The notes: a model not told the origin generated them from the letters alone. A stretch of DNA of 13,073 nucleotides from Vicinamibacteria bacterium (GCA_025938035.1 JAICQE010000137.1:1-13073); one strand, 5' to 3'. Shown: positions 1 to 7,725, counted from the first letter of the stretch. Translations and numbers: made by a program.

Positions 1-1
1 G

Positions 2-3000
2 GTCTCGCAGGTCGGCATCTACAATCCGGTCTCGCAGTCGTGGGCAAACGGCGGCCAGCTCGGCGTGGCCAGAACCGGCCATACCGTCACCGCGCTGGAC
101 GACGGCCGCGTGCTGATTGCGGGCGGCCGCACCGTGAACGGCCCGTCGTTCGACGTCGAGATCTACAACCCGAACACGCGTCAGTCGGTTCATGCCGGCG
201 ACCTGTGGGTGCCTCGCGTCAATCACGCCGCGGTCGAACTTGGCAGCGGCCTCGTTCTCGTTGCCGGCGGCTCGAACGGCAGCGGCGTCCTCGACTACCT
301 GGAGCTGTTCGATTCCACCAGCGGCGTGACCCAGAGCCTCAGCATCCGGCTGGCCGTTGCGCGTGAAAAGCTGACGGCGACGCGGCTGCTCGACGGCCAT
401 GTGCTCCTCGCCGGCGGACGCGACGGGTCGGGCAGCCTCGCGATTGCTGAGATCTTCAGCTCGGGCAGCCGCAGCATCTTCGAGACCGGCTCGCTGCGGA
501 CGGCGCGGAGCGGCCACACCGCCGTGCTGCTGCCGAACAACAACCAGGTTCTGATTGCCGGCGGCACCGTCAACGGCGCGCCCACCGCTTCGGCGGAGCT
601 GTACGCCGACTGGCGTAACGGGTTCCGTGCCGTGCCGAACCCGATGTCGCAGGCGCGCACCGCAGCCGCCGGTGGCGCGCTGCCGTACCACAATCTCGCG
701 TTCGTCGGCGGCGGCGGCGCGACGAGCGGCGAGTACTTCGGCTACGCGACGGTGAAGACCGACAAGGCCGACTACTGGCCGGGTGAGACCGTGACCATCA
801 CCGGGTCCGGCTGGCAGCCTGGCGAGACCGTCACGCTGAAGATTTCAGAGGACGCCGACACGCACAACGACTTCACCTACACCGCCGTCGCCGATGCGCA
901 GGGAAACATCATCAACACCCAGTTCGCGCCGATCGAGAACGACGTGTTCCATCACTTCGGGATGCGCTTCTATCTGACCGCCACCGGCGTCGCGTCGACC
1001 GCGTTGAACACTTTTACTGATGGAAACTCCACCATCACAGGCACGGTGCGGGACAGCGCGACGAACGCAGCCATCCCGAACGCCACCGTGTCGTGTGCAG
1101 GCGGCTGTAATGAACCGGCTTCGACAACGACCAACGCCGCGGGCTCCTATTCCTTCAAGGTGCCCTTCGATGGAAGTGGCACTGCGACAATTACGTTGAG
1201 CGCAGTAGCTGGCGGTTACGCGAGTCAGACACTGCCTTCATTCCTGACTGAACATCAGCAGACAATCAACAACAAGAACTTCTTTCTTGTTGCCAACGTC
1301 AGGCCGACCTCAACATCCGTCAGCTGCGAGCCGGCTGCCGTGGCCGTGAATGCCACGACGTCCTGCACGGCGACAGTCTCGGACACCGGTGCGGCACCGG
1401 CGACCGTCCCGGCAGGCACGGTCGCATTCTCGACCGGCGGTGCGGGAAACTTCGTTCCTCTGTTCTGCACGTTGTCGGGCACTCCGGCGACCTGCTCCGT
1501 CGGCTACACACCTTCAGCCCGAGGTGACGGCTCGCACGAGATCACCGGCACTTACACCCCGACGAGCAGTCACACAGGCAGCACGTCGCCGCAGTTCAAT
1601 CTGGCCGTCACCAAGGCAAACCAGGCGGCATTGAATCTGACGACGCCGGCGAGCATCGTCTTCGGCGCCACCGGCACCGCGACGGCAACCGGCGGCACCG
1701 GCAACGGCGCGGTGACGTTCAGCGCCGGATCGTCGACTGGCTGTTCGATCGACGCGACGAGCGGCGTCATTACGGTTACCAACGCCTCGGGCACCTGTCT
1801 GATCAGCGCAGAGAAGGCTGGCGACGACAACCTTCTGGCGGTCACCGCGGGCCCCAATTCGGTGACCCTCGAGAAGGCCGACGCCGTGGTGACGGTCACC
1901 AGCGTCACCGTTATCTACGACGGCGACGAGCATGGCGCGAGCGGCACCGCAAAAGGTGTCAACGACGTAGATCTGAGTGCCCAGCTCGATCTGGGCGCCA
2001 AGTTCATCAACGTTCCAGGAGGTACCGCGAACTGGACGTTCAACGGAGGAGACAACTACGTCACCGAAAACGGGAGCGTCCAGATCGTCATCAACCAGGC
2101 CGACGCCACGATTGGCGTGAAGCCCTACGCCGTCACCTATGACGCCGCCCCGCACACGGCCACCGGTATCGCGACCGGCGTCAAAGGCGAGGACTTGAGC
2201 AATCTGCTCAATCTGAGCGGGACGACGCACACGGACGCCGGTACCTACACGAACGACCCATGGACATTTGCCGGAAACGTTAACTACAAGATGGCCAGCG
2301 GCGTCGTGACGAACTCGATCGCGAGGGCCACGCCAACCATCGCCATCACGTGGGTCAATAGCGTCTACAACACGAATCCTCATCCGGCATCGGCGGTCGT
2401 GACCGGCGTGGCCGGCCAAACGAACCTGGCGCCTGCGGCGAATTTGGTCTATTACGCTGGTGCGTCAGTGGGCGGCACGCCTCTGAGCGGCGCGCCGGTT
2501 AATGCCGGCACATACACGGTGCAGGCCGTGTTTGCTGGCAACACCAACTACACGGACACGACCGACCAGAAGACGATCACGATTGAGAAGGCACCTCCAA
2601 CCATCGTGATTACGTGGCTTAACAGCACCTACAACACGGATCCCAATCCGGCGACCGTGGCTGTGGACGGTGTTGGCGGAGAGGAGAATCTGTCGCCGGC
2701 CGCGACGTTTGCCTACTATGCGGGCGGGGACGCCTCTGGCACGCCGCTCGGCACTGCGCCGGTTAACGCCGGTACTTACACCGTGAAGGCAGATTTCGCG
2801 GGCAACGACAACTATAAGGACGCGACTGCCACGAAGACGATCACCATTCAGAGGGCTACGCCGACGGTCATCATTACGTGGGCCAACAGCACCTACAACA
2901 CGAATCCCAATCCGGCCTCCGCGGTTGTGAACGGCGTTGGCGGCGAGCTGAATCTGTCGCCAGCCGCGACGCTCGTCTACTACCTTGGCCTGACAGCCTC

Positions 3001-3811
3001 AGGCGCACCTCTGGCCGGTGCGCCGGTGGACGCAGGCACCTACACCGTCCGGGCCTCGTTCGAGGGCAACACCAACTACAAGGATGTGTTTGCCGACCAG
3101 ACGATCACCATTCACAAGGCCGACCAGGCGATCACCTTCGGACCGCTGGCGAACAAGACGTTCGGCGATCCTCCCTTCAGCGTCACCGCGACAGGCGGCG
3201 CATCGGGAGAGCCGGTGACGTTCTCCAGCACGACTGGGTCGGTCTGCTCCGTCTCCCCGAATGTAAACCCTGCGACCGTTACCATTCTCGCGGTCGGGCT
3301 GTGCACCGTTCAGGCATCGCAAAAAGGGAATAAGAACTACAACGACGCGCCGCCCATCGATCGAAGCTTCTCGATCGCCGCGTGGACGGCAAACGGCTTC
3401 CATCAGCCCGTCGGCATCCCGAACTCGATCTTTGCGCCGGCGCCGAACGCGTATGCTGCGCTGCTCTTCGCACCGCCGCCAGGGGCCGCCTGGAACTCCG
3501 CACGCGGTGGACAGACGATTCCGCTGAAATTCAATGTCTTTGCCGCCGGCGTCGAGTTGACGAGCATCGCGGACATCGCCGGTTTTGTTGCGCGACAGCT
3601 GTCGTCGTGCAGCGGCACCGGTACTGAGGACGTCGTCGAATTCGAAACTGCGGGATCGACGGCGCTGCGCTACGAAGGGGTCGCCGGGTCTGGTGGTCAG
3701 TTCATCCAGAACTGGAAGACCCCGGCCGTCAGGGGCGAACAGTGCTTCCGCGTGGAGCTGACCTTCAGGGATCAGTCGATCCTTTACACGTTCGTGAAAC
3801 TCAAGAAATAA
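2..3811 (+). CDS. Large secreted kelch/Ig-repeat protein with PxKF-like C-terminus (5' partial)
   Basis: The frame is open from the window edge, so the N-terminus and any signal peptide lie outside; 1269 residues are visible. The GTG at 65 is not the start, because a kelch strand (VGIYNP..SQSWANGG) is already readable upstream in frame. Domains in order: kelch blades, with di-glycine strands of the V-L-I-A-G-G type ending near 127, 271, 418, 565 and 715, about 49 residues apart; a beta domain beginning KTDKADYWPGETVTITGSG (about 750-1020); a carboxypeptidase-regulatory-like domain (about 1021-1290); Ig-like domains (about 1300-1870); two MBG/YDG-like domains (about 1870-2325); three 88-residue units (2327-3118); another Ig-like domain (3119-3382); and a C-terminal domain with the IPLKF motif and two cysteines that resembles PxKF domains. 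Known of such families: cell-surface or secreted, with kelch propellers as binding or galactose-oxidase-like folds. No catalytic residues or sorting anchor are visible. The likely role, adhesion or carbohydrate binding, is inference. Confidence 0.88.
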   Translation, partial: VSQVGIYNPVSQSWANGGQLGVARTGHTVTALDDGRVLIAGGRTVNGPSFDVEIYNPNTRQSVHAGDLWVPRVNHAAVELGSGLVLVAGGSNGSGVLDYLELFDSTSGVTQSLSIRLAVAREKLTATRLLDGHVLLAGGRDGSGSLAIAEIFSSGSRSIFETGSLRTARSGHTAVLLPNNNQVLIAGGTVNGAPTASAELYADWRNGFRAVPNPMSQARTAAAGGALPYHNLAFVGGGGATSGEYFGYATVKTDKADYWPGETVTITGSGWQPGETVTLKISEDADTHNDFTYTAVADAQGNIINTQFAPIENDVFHHFGMRFYLTATGVASTALNTFTDGNSTITGTVRDSATNAAIPNATVSCAGGCNEPASTTTNAAGSYSFKVPFDGSGTATITLSAVAGGYASQTLPSFLTEHQQTINNKNFFLVANVRPTSTSVSCEPAAVAVNATTSCTATVSDTGAAPATVPAGTVAFSTGGAGNFVPLFCTLSGTPATCSVGYTPSARGDGSHEITGTYTPTSSHTGSTSPQFNLAVTKANQAALNLTTPASIVFGATGTATATGGTGNGAVTFSAGSSTGCSIDATSGVITVTNASGTCLISAEKAGDDNLLAVTAGPNSVTLEKADAVVTVTSVTVIYDGDEHGASGTAKGVNDVDLSAQLDLGAKFINVPGGTANWTFNGGDNYVTENGSVQIVINQADATIGVKPYAVTYDAAPHTATGIATGVKGEDLSNLLNLSGTTHTDAGTYTNDPWTFAGNVNYKMASGVVTNSIARATPTIAITWVNSVYNTNPHPASAVVTGVAGQTNLAPAANLVYYAGASVGGTPLSGAPVNAGTYTVQAVFAGNTNYTDTTDQKTITIEKAPPTIVITWLNSTYNTDPNPATVAVDGVGGEENLSPAATFAYYAGGDASGTPLGTAPVNAGTYTVKADFAGNDNYKDATATKTITIQRATPTVIITWANSTYNTNPNPASAVVNGVGGELNLSPAATLVYYLGLTASGAPLAGAPVDAGTYTVRASFEGNTNYKDVFADQTITIHKADQAITFGPLANKTFGDPPFSVTATGGASGEPVTFSSTTGSVCSVSPNVNPATVTILAVGLCTVQASQKGNKNYNDAPPIDRSFSIAAWTANGFHQPVGIPNSIFAPAPNAYAALLFAPPPGAAWNSARGGQTIPLKFNVFAAGVELTSIADIAGFVARQLSSCSGTGTEDVVEFETAGSTALRYEGVAGSGGQFIQNWKTPAVRGEQCFRVELTFRDQSILYTFVKLKK
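2327..3118 (+). repeat. Three tandem 264-bp (88-residue) MBG/Ig-like coding repeats
   Basis: Inside the large surface protein, three units begin at 2327, 2591 and 2855 and each is exactly 264 bp. Every unit follows the same plan: an ITW.NS.YNT.P.PA opening, a V.GV.G..NL.PAA segment, Y-Y, a TPL..APV.AGTYTV-type strand (APL in the third unit), then F.GN.NY and a closing T-I-T-I strand followed by two charged residues. The equal length without insertions and the shared DNA words point to tandem duplication. The following segment (3119-3382) is also 88 residues long but has a different sequence and belongs to another Ig-like subtype. Confidence 0.9.
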
Positions 3812-3855
3812 CGGTCAATCAGGCGATCCGGCCGCGGCCGGAGCGCCGCCCCCAA

Positions 3856-3893
3856 CCCGGCGGACGGCGGCCAGACCGCCGCCGTTCGCCGGG
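3856..3893 (+). terminator. GC-rich two-part hairpin after the kelch/Ig gene (possible terminator)
   Basis: An outer stem CCCGGCG (3856-3862) / CGCCGGG (3887-3893) encloses an inner stem CGGCGG (3865-3870) / CCGCCG (3876-3881) with a five-base loop. It lies 45 nt past the stop codon of the surface protein and before the next operon. There is no T-run after it, so it is not a classical intrinsic terminator. In such GC-rich sequence, hairpins of this size can arise by chance. Confidence 0.3.
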
Positions 3894-3965
3894 AACCCCA
3901 TACCGCTCACCGATTCAGAGGAACCGCCAGACCGCCTCTGTAGTCTCATGCTTCCGTAAGTTGGC

Positions 3966-3971
3966 AGGAGG
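3966..3971 (+). promoter_or_regulatory. Strong ribosome binding site AGGAGG
   Basis: AGGAGG ends 6 nt before the ATG at 3978. It is the best Shine-Dalgarno match in the window and is the main argument that the small unrecognised gene starting there is real. Confidence 0.7.
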
Positions 3972-3977
3972 CAGCAG

Positions 3978-4355
3978 ATGTTCTCGAGCTCAAACCGGTC
4001 ATCGACGCGCGTCGGCAGGGTGTTCGTGGGAATCATTCTCGCGCTGCTGAGCATCGGCATCTTCGCGGGTCTCGAGGCCTGGGGTGCTGCCGGGACCGCC
4101 GAGGTGGGGCCGGCCTTGTCGGGCCCGCCAACCCTTTTGACGGCAGCGGACTTGGGCCGTGCGGCAGAACCGCCGATGCTCGACGCCGTCTCCAGCCTCG
4201 GACGCCGGGCGGTTCGGGTGCTGACGACAATGATTACGGCCGTTTTCGACGGGTGGTGGCAGCCGTTCGACGTCGCCCTCGACTGGATGGACGATGTCCG
4301 CCGGGGGTGGACCGCCATTGACCGATTCCCGGGAGCGGCCGCGCCGCGTTCGTAG
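3978..4355 (+). CDS. Small hypothetical single-pass membrane protein, first gene of the LiaF/LytTR operon
   Basis: I do not recognise this 125-residue protein. It has a serine- and arginine-rich N-terminus, one hydrophobic segment at about residues 15-38, and a 90-residue tail rich in Ala, Gly and Pro with two Trp-containing stretches near the end. With positive residues before the helix, the tail is probably outside the cytoplasm (inference). An AGGAGG site 6 nt upstream sets the ATG. Codon third positions are GC-rich like those of the neighbours. The gene ends 59 nt before the first LiaF-like gene on the same strand, so it is probably the promoter-proximal member of that operon. It could be an accessory sensor subunit or an unrelated small protein; the sequence does not decide. 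An opposite-strand open frame over the same bases (3815-4318) lacks a recognisable protein and was judged a shadow. Confidence 0.6.
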   Translation: MFSSSNRSSTRVGRVFVGIILALLSIGIFAGLEAWGAAGTAEVGPALSGPPTLLTAADLGRAAEPPMLDAVSSLGRRAVRVLTTMITAVFDGWWQPFDVALDWMDDVRRGWTAIDRFPGAAAPRS

Positions 4356-4379
4356 TCAGATCGGCTCGATCAGATTGGC
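4356..4379. repeat. Short imperfect direct repeat between first and second operon genes
   Basis: TCAGATCGGC at 4356-4365 is repeated as TCAGATTGGC at 4370-4379, nine of ten bases matching and starts 14 bp apart. It sits in the 59-nt gap before the first LiaF-like gene. It could be an operator half-site pair or chance. Confidence 0.25.
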
Positions 4380-4414
4380 ACAGTGGTCCGGCGCCGCCGG
4401 GCCTGGAGGCGCAA

Positions 4415-5179
4415 ATGTTCTTCACCCCGAACCTCGTCGTCGGTCTCACCGTCATGGCCGTGGGCGTGGTGCTGCTGCTGGACACGCTGGGGATCCGCGA
4501 GGTTGGCAGCTTCATGCGGTACTGGCCCTTTCTGATCGTGCTGTTCGGGGCGAGCCTGGTGGCGCAGGCGTTCAGGCCGGTTGACCCGGCGGCGCCGAAG
4601 CGACAGCAGGGCGGCGTTCCCTGCTTCTTCCTCTTCCTGCTTGGCGTCGCGATGTTCTGGTCGTTCGGACTCCCGGGCGTGATTGACACGCAGGCGTCCG
4701 GCAGGCGCGCGACCGCCACCGGAGTGATGGGCCGGGCGGAGACAAGCGTGCCCGGGGACGTCCGTGATGCACGCGTGGCCGCGGTCATGGGGCGATCGAC
4801 GCTCGATCTCCGTCAGGTCACTCTCGCGCCTGGAGAAGCCATGACCGTTGACGTGTTCGTGACGATGGGGCGTGCGACGGTGCGGATTCCGGATCACTGG
4901 GTCGTCGATTTGTCGGCGCTGCCGGTGATGGGGTCGGTGGACGAGGACCGTTTCAGGTCGCTCACCGACGACATCACGGCCGAACTGGAAGCGGACGAGA
5001 AGGAAAACAAGAACGAGAACGAGAGCAGCGACGACAAGAACACGCAGCGTGATCTGTCGAGCATAGGGCCTCCGGCGCCGCCGGACGTGAAGCCGCCGCA
5101 GCCGCCTGCAACCGGGCCGGCGCCACGACTCCGCTTGCGCGGTTTCGTAATGATGGGTAAGGTCGAGGTGACTTCGTGA
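4415..5179 (+). CDS. LiaF-like membrane protein, first copy
   Basis: This 254-residue protein has three hydrophobic segments (about 6-25, 36-52 and 67-88) that match the LiaF-type transmembrane region (DUF5668-like), including the hallmark pattern of a helix ending LLLDTLG and an R-Y-W-P motif opening the next. A beta-rich C-terminal domain follows, with recurring Met-Gly turns at residues 105, 125, 151, 172 and 247, as in the cell-wall-active antibiotic response (LiaF C-terminal) family. In Firmicutes, LiaF restrains the LiaSR two-component system until the envelope is damaged. A Lys/Glu/Asn-rich then Pro-rich stretch (about 187-238) interrupts the beta domain before its last strand and is unusual. 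The ATG has GGAGG 5 nt upstream. The stop overlaps the next start by 4 nt (GTGA), so translation of the two is probably coupled. Family assignment is good; the signal sensed is unknown. Confidence 0.85.
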   Translation: MFFTPNLVVGLTVMAVGVVLLLDTLGIREVGSFMRYWPFLIVLFGASLVAQAFRPVDPAAPKRQQGGVPCFFLFLLGVAMFWSFGLPGVIDTQASGRRATATGVMGRAETSVPGDVRDARVAAVMGRSTLDLRQVTLAPGEAMTVDVFVTMGRATVRIPDHWVVDLSALPVMGSVDEDRFRSLTDDITAELEADEKENKNENESSDDKNTQRDLSSIGPPAPPDVKPPQPPATGPAPRLRLRGFVMMGKVEVTS

Positions 5180-5886
5180 ACGTAGGCGCTATGTCCACGC
5201 CCGTTACGCCGCAACTCGTCTTCGGTCTGTTCGTGATGGGCCTGGGAGTCATCCTCGGGCTCGACTCGATGGGTATCGCCGACGCCGGCTATCTCGTCCG
5301 GTTCTGGCCCGTCGGGTTGATCCTGCTGGGAACGACCATCGCCAACCGGGCGGAGGCGCACTCGCGCTTCTGGGGCTTCGTCTGGATCATCGTCGGCAGC
5401 TGGCTGCTGCTGCGCAGCCTCGACGTGGTTCGCGTCGGCTTCTGGCAGCTGTTCTGGCCGGCGGTGTTCATCTTCCTCGGCGCAAATCTGGTTCTGAAGC
5501 AGCTGCGCCAGGCCGGCCATCTCGTCCCGAGTCCGGTGACCAGCAATCGCCTGTTCGCGATCATGAGCGAGTCGAGGCGCCGCTTCGACGGCAAGCCGTT
5601 CGACGGTGCCTACATGACCGCGTTCATGGGTGGCTGCGTGCTCGACCTGCGCCGGGCCACGGTGCCGCCGGGCGAGACCAGGGTGGTGGAAGTGTTCGGC
5701 ATCATGGCCGGGCACGACATCAAGGTGCCGCAGGAATGGAACGTCACGCTGGACGTGACGCCGATCATGGGAGACGTGAAGGACAAGCGGGTTCCTGCCG
5801 TCACTCCGCCGCCGCTCGCGGGCGCGCCGCCCACGCTGGTCGTGCGCGGATCCGTCGTCATGGGCGAGGTCAAGGTCACGGATTAG
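5176..5886 (+). CDS. LiaF-like membrane protein, second copy
   Basis: This 236-residue paralogue of the preceding gene has four predicted helices (about 12-32, 40-57, 66-82 and 88-106), with R-F-W-P and F-W-P motifs at the second and fourth. A beta-rich C-terminal domain follows, with recurring turns AFMGG (149-153), GIMAG (175-179), PIMGD (196-200) and VVMGE (227-231). It lacks the long acidic insert of its neighbour. The GTG start at 5176 overlaps the previous stop and has GAGG seven nt upstream; an in-frame ATG at 5191 is the alternative and has a weaker site. The kinase gene starts 9 nt after the stop, which places this protein physically and probably functionally with the two-component system. 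By analogy with LiaF it may modulate the kinase at the membrane (inference). Confidence 0.85.
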   Translation: MNVGAMSTPVTPQLVFGLFVMGLGVILGLDSMGIADAGYLVRFWPVGLILLGTTIANRAEAHSRFWGFVWIIVGSWLLLRSLDVVRVGFWQLFWPAVFIFLGANLVLKQLRQAGHLVPSPVTSNRLFAIMSESRRRFDGKPFDGAYMTAFMGGCVLDLRRATVPPGETRVVEVFGIMAGHDIKVPQEWNVTLDVTPIMGDVKDKRVPAVTPPPLAGAPPTLVVRGSVVMGEVKVTD

Positions 5887-5895
5887 CATCCTTTA

Positions 5896-6960
5896 ATGCA
5901 CCCGATTCTGGGCAGCGTCCGCCGGCTGGCGTTCTACCTCCTGGCCTGGATCGTCATTGGTCTGCTGCTGTCCGTCGGTCTCGGCTACGGCCTCGCCGGC
6001 GACTGGCTCACGGCCGTGCTCTTCTTCGTCCCGCTCGGCGTCGTCTATGCCCTCGTGACGCAGTCGGCGTGGTACGTCTGCCGCATCTTCCCGCTCGTTC
6101 GCGCGCGCGGCTGGCACGTGGCCGGCGCGCAGATCCTGGCGGCGATCTTCGCCAGCGCCATCTGGGTGGCGGCGGCCGGTGCGTGGTCGCGAACGCTTGC
6201 GGCCATGGGCTTCGACGCGGCCGGTTCGATGTACGACCCGCAGCGTCCGCTCCTCTTCGTCGTCGGCGCGCTGCTGTTCTGGCTGGTCTCGATCTTCTTC
6301 TATCTCCTGATCGCGTTCGACGCGTCGAAGGACGCCGAGCGGGCGAACGTCGAGCTGAGCCTGCTGGCGCGCGAAGCGGAGCTCAAGGCGCTGCGGGCGC
6401 AGATCGATCCGCACTTCATCTTCAACAGCCTGCATTCGATCAGCGCCCTGACCGCGACCGATCCGGCCGCCGCGCGGCGGATGTGCCTGCTCCTCGCCGA
6501 TTTCCTGCGCGAGACGCTGCGCCTCGGCGGCAACGAGCAGATCCCGTTGTCGGAGGAGCTCGCGCTCGCCGATCGCTACCTGGCGATCGAGCAGGTGCGG
6601 CTCGGCGCCCGGCTGAACGTGGCGCGCGACGCGGATTCGAGCGCCGCCAACTGTCTCGTCCCGCCGCTGCTGCTGCAGCCGCTGGTCGAGAACGCCGTCA
6701 CGCACGGCATCGCGCAACTCGTCGAGGGAGGAACCATCCGGATGGCCGCCGCCTGCAGCGGTTCGACGCTGACGATCACCCTTGAAAACCCCTGCGATCC
6801 AGACCGCGCCCGGACTCGCGGCGTCGGCCTCGGCCTGGAGCTGCTGCGCAAGCGCCTGACCAATCACTTCGGCGCCATAGACGCCGTCTATGCGCAGGAG
6901 CGGGACGGACAGTTCCGCGTGGAGGTTCGCATTCCCGTCGTGACCGGAGCCCCGGCATGA
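5896..6960 (+). CDS. LytS/YehU-type membrane sensor histidine kinase
   Basis: This 354-residue protein has an N-terminal membrane domain with about four helices (12-34, 38-62, 75-97 and 118-141) and almost no periplasmic part. The His_kinase domain (PF06580 type) follows with the phospho-acceptor His173 in Q-I-D-P-H-F-I-F-N-S-L. The ATP-binding domain shows the N-box around Asn266 (LLLQPLVENAVTHG) and a G-box GVGLGLELL from residue 309. Kinases of this family autophosphorylate on the histidine and pass the phosphate to LytTR regulators, and the next gene is one, overlapping by ATGA at 6957-6960. The small sensor domain and the two LiaF-like genes just upstream suggest that the stimulus arrives through membrane partners rather than a ligand domain (inference). 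The ATG at 5896 has no clear Shine-Dalgarno site; expression may depend on coupling to the upstream gene, which ends 9 nt earlier. Confidence 0.93.
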   Translation: MHPILGSVRRLAFYLLAWIVIGLLLSVGLGYGLAGDWLTAVLFFVPLGVVYALVTQSAWYVCRIFPLVRARGWHVAGAQILAAIFASAIWVAAAGAWSRTLAAMGFDAAGSMYDPQRPLLFVVGALLFWLVSIFFYLLIAFDASKDAERANVELSLLAREAELKALRAQIDPHFIFNSLHSISALTATDPAAARRMCLLLADFLRETLRLGGNEQIPLSEELALADRYLAIEQVRLGARLNVARDADSSAANCLVPPLLLQPLVENAVTHGIAQLVEGGTIRMAAACSGSTLTITLENPCDPDRARTRGVGLGLELLRKRLTNHFGAIDAVYAQERDGQFRVEVRIPVVTGAPA

Positions 6961-7706
6961 TGCCCGAGGACATCCTGCGCGTCATCGTCGTGGACGACGA
7001 GGAGCTGGCGCGGACGCTGCTGCGGGAGCTCCTTGGCGCGCACGCGGACATCGAGATCATCGGCGAGTGCGGCAATGGCTTCGAAGCCGTCAAGGCCGTC
7101 ACCGAGAAGAAGCCGGACCTGCTTCTGCTCGACATCCAGATGCCGAAGCTCGACGGCTTCGACGTGCTGGAGCTGATCGGCACGGAGGTTCCGGTCGTCT
7201 TCGTGACGGCGTACGACCAGTACGCCATCAAGGCGTTCCAGGTGCACGCCGTCGACTACCTCTTGAAGCCGTTCGGCGCCGAGCGGCTGGCGGAGGCGCT
7301 GGCGCGGGCGCGCGCGCGGATAGGCACGCGCGAAGCCCTGCCGGCAAAGGCGCTGGTCTCGGAAGCGCGGGCGGCTCGCGCACCGCTCGAGCGAATCCTG
7401 ATTCGCGACAAGGCGGACGTCCACGTCATCCCGGTGGCGAAGATCGACTACTTCGAATCGCAGGACGACTACGTGTCGCTGAAGGTCGGCGACAAGACGC
7501 TGCTGAAGGAGCAGACGCTCTCGGAGCTGGAGCAGCTGCTCGATCCCGGGCGTTTCGTCCGCATCCATCGTCGCTACCTGCTCAACGTCGCGCGGCTGGC
7601 GAAGATCGAGCAGTCGGTGACCGACAGCCGCGTCGCGGTACTCCAGGATGGAACCGAGATCCCGATCAGCCGGTCGGGTTACGCCAAGCTGCGCGAGATT
7701 CTCTGA
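6957..7706 (+). CDS. LytTR-family response regulator
   Basis: This 249-residue protein has a receiver domain (about 6-122) with the acidic pair Asp13/Asp14, phospho-acceptor Asp59 (LLLLDIQMPKLDG), Thr84 and Lys104 (LLKPF). A linker follows, then a LytTR DNA-binding domain (about 145-249) with the family pattern I-D-Y-F-E-S...D-Y-V-S-L, then F-V-R-I-H-R-R-Y-L-L-N and a closing I-P-I-S-R. It is the cytoplasmic output partner of the kinase whose stop codon it overlaps; a second ATG follows directly at 6960. LytTR proteins bind pairs of short imperfect direct repeats. I saw no convincing pair upstream of 3978, so autoregulation cannot be claimed. The gene ends 19 nt from the stop of the convergent dynamin gene. 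Confidence 0.95.
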   Translation: MMPEDILRVIVVDDEELARTLLRELLGAHADIEIIGECGNGFEAVKAVTEKKPDLLLLDIQMPKLDGFDVLELIGTEVPVVFVTAYDQYAIKAFQVHAVDYLLKPFGAERLAEALARARARIGTREALPAKALVSEARAARAPLERILIRDKADVHVIPVAKIDYFESQDDYVSLKVGDKTLLKEQTLSELEQLLDPGRFVRIHRRYLLNVARLAKIEQSVTDSRVAVLQDGTEIPISRSGYAKLREIL

Positions 7707-7725
7707 CCCGTTGACCGTCGATTCT

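Noticed and set aside
65..67. GTG as the start of the kelch/Ig protein
   Set aside because: The frame is open to the window edge and a kelch strand is readable before it, so the gene starts outside the window.
1514..2419. A 301-codon - strand open frame over the Ig-repeat region
   Set aside because: It is a shadow of the repeated coding sequence; the product is Arg/Val/Gly-rich with no recognisable fold or motif.
3812..3977. LytTR operator upstream of the signalling operon
   Set aside because: GTT-containing words near 3884 and 3960 are about 75 bp apart and poor matches; LytTR sites need two close direct repeats.
4894..6867. Two long - strand open frames (331 and 324 codons) over the LiaF-like and kinase genes
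   Set aside because: They are antisense to genes with clear motifs, and their products are Arg/Asp/Glu/Gln-rich without domains.
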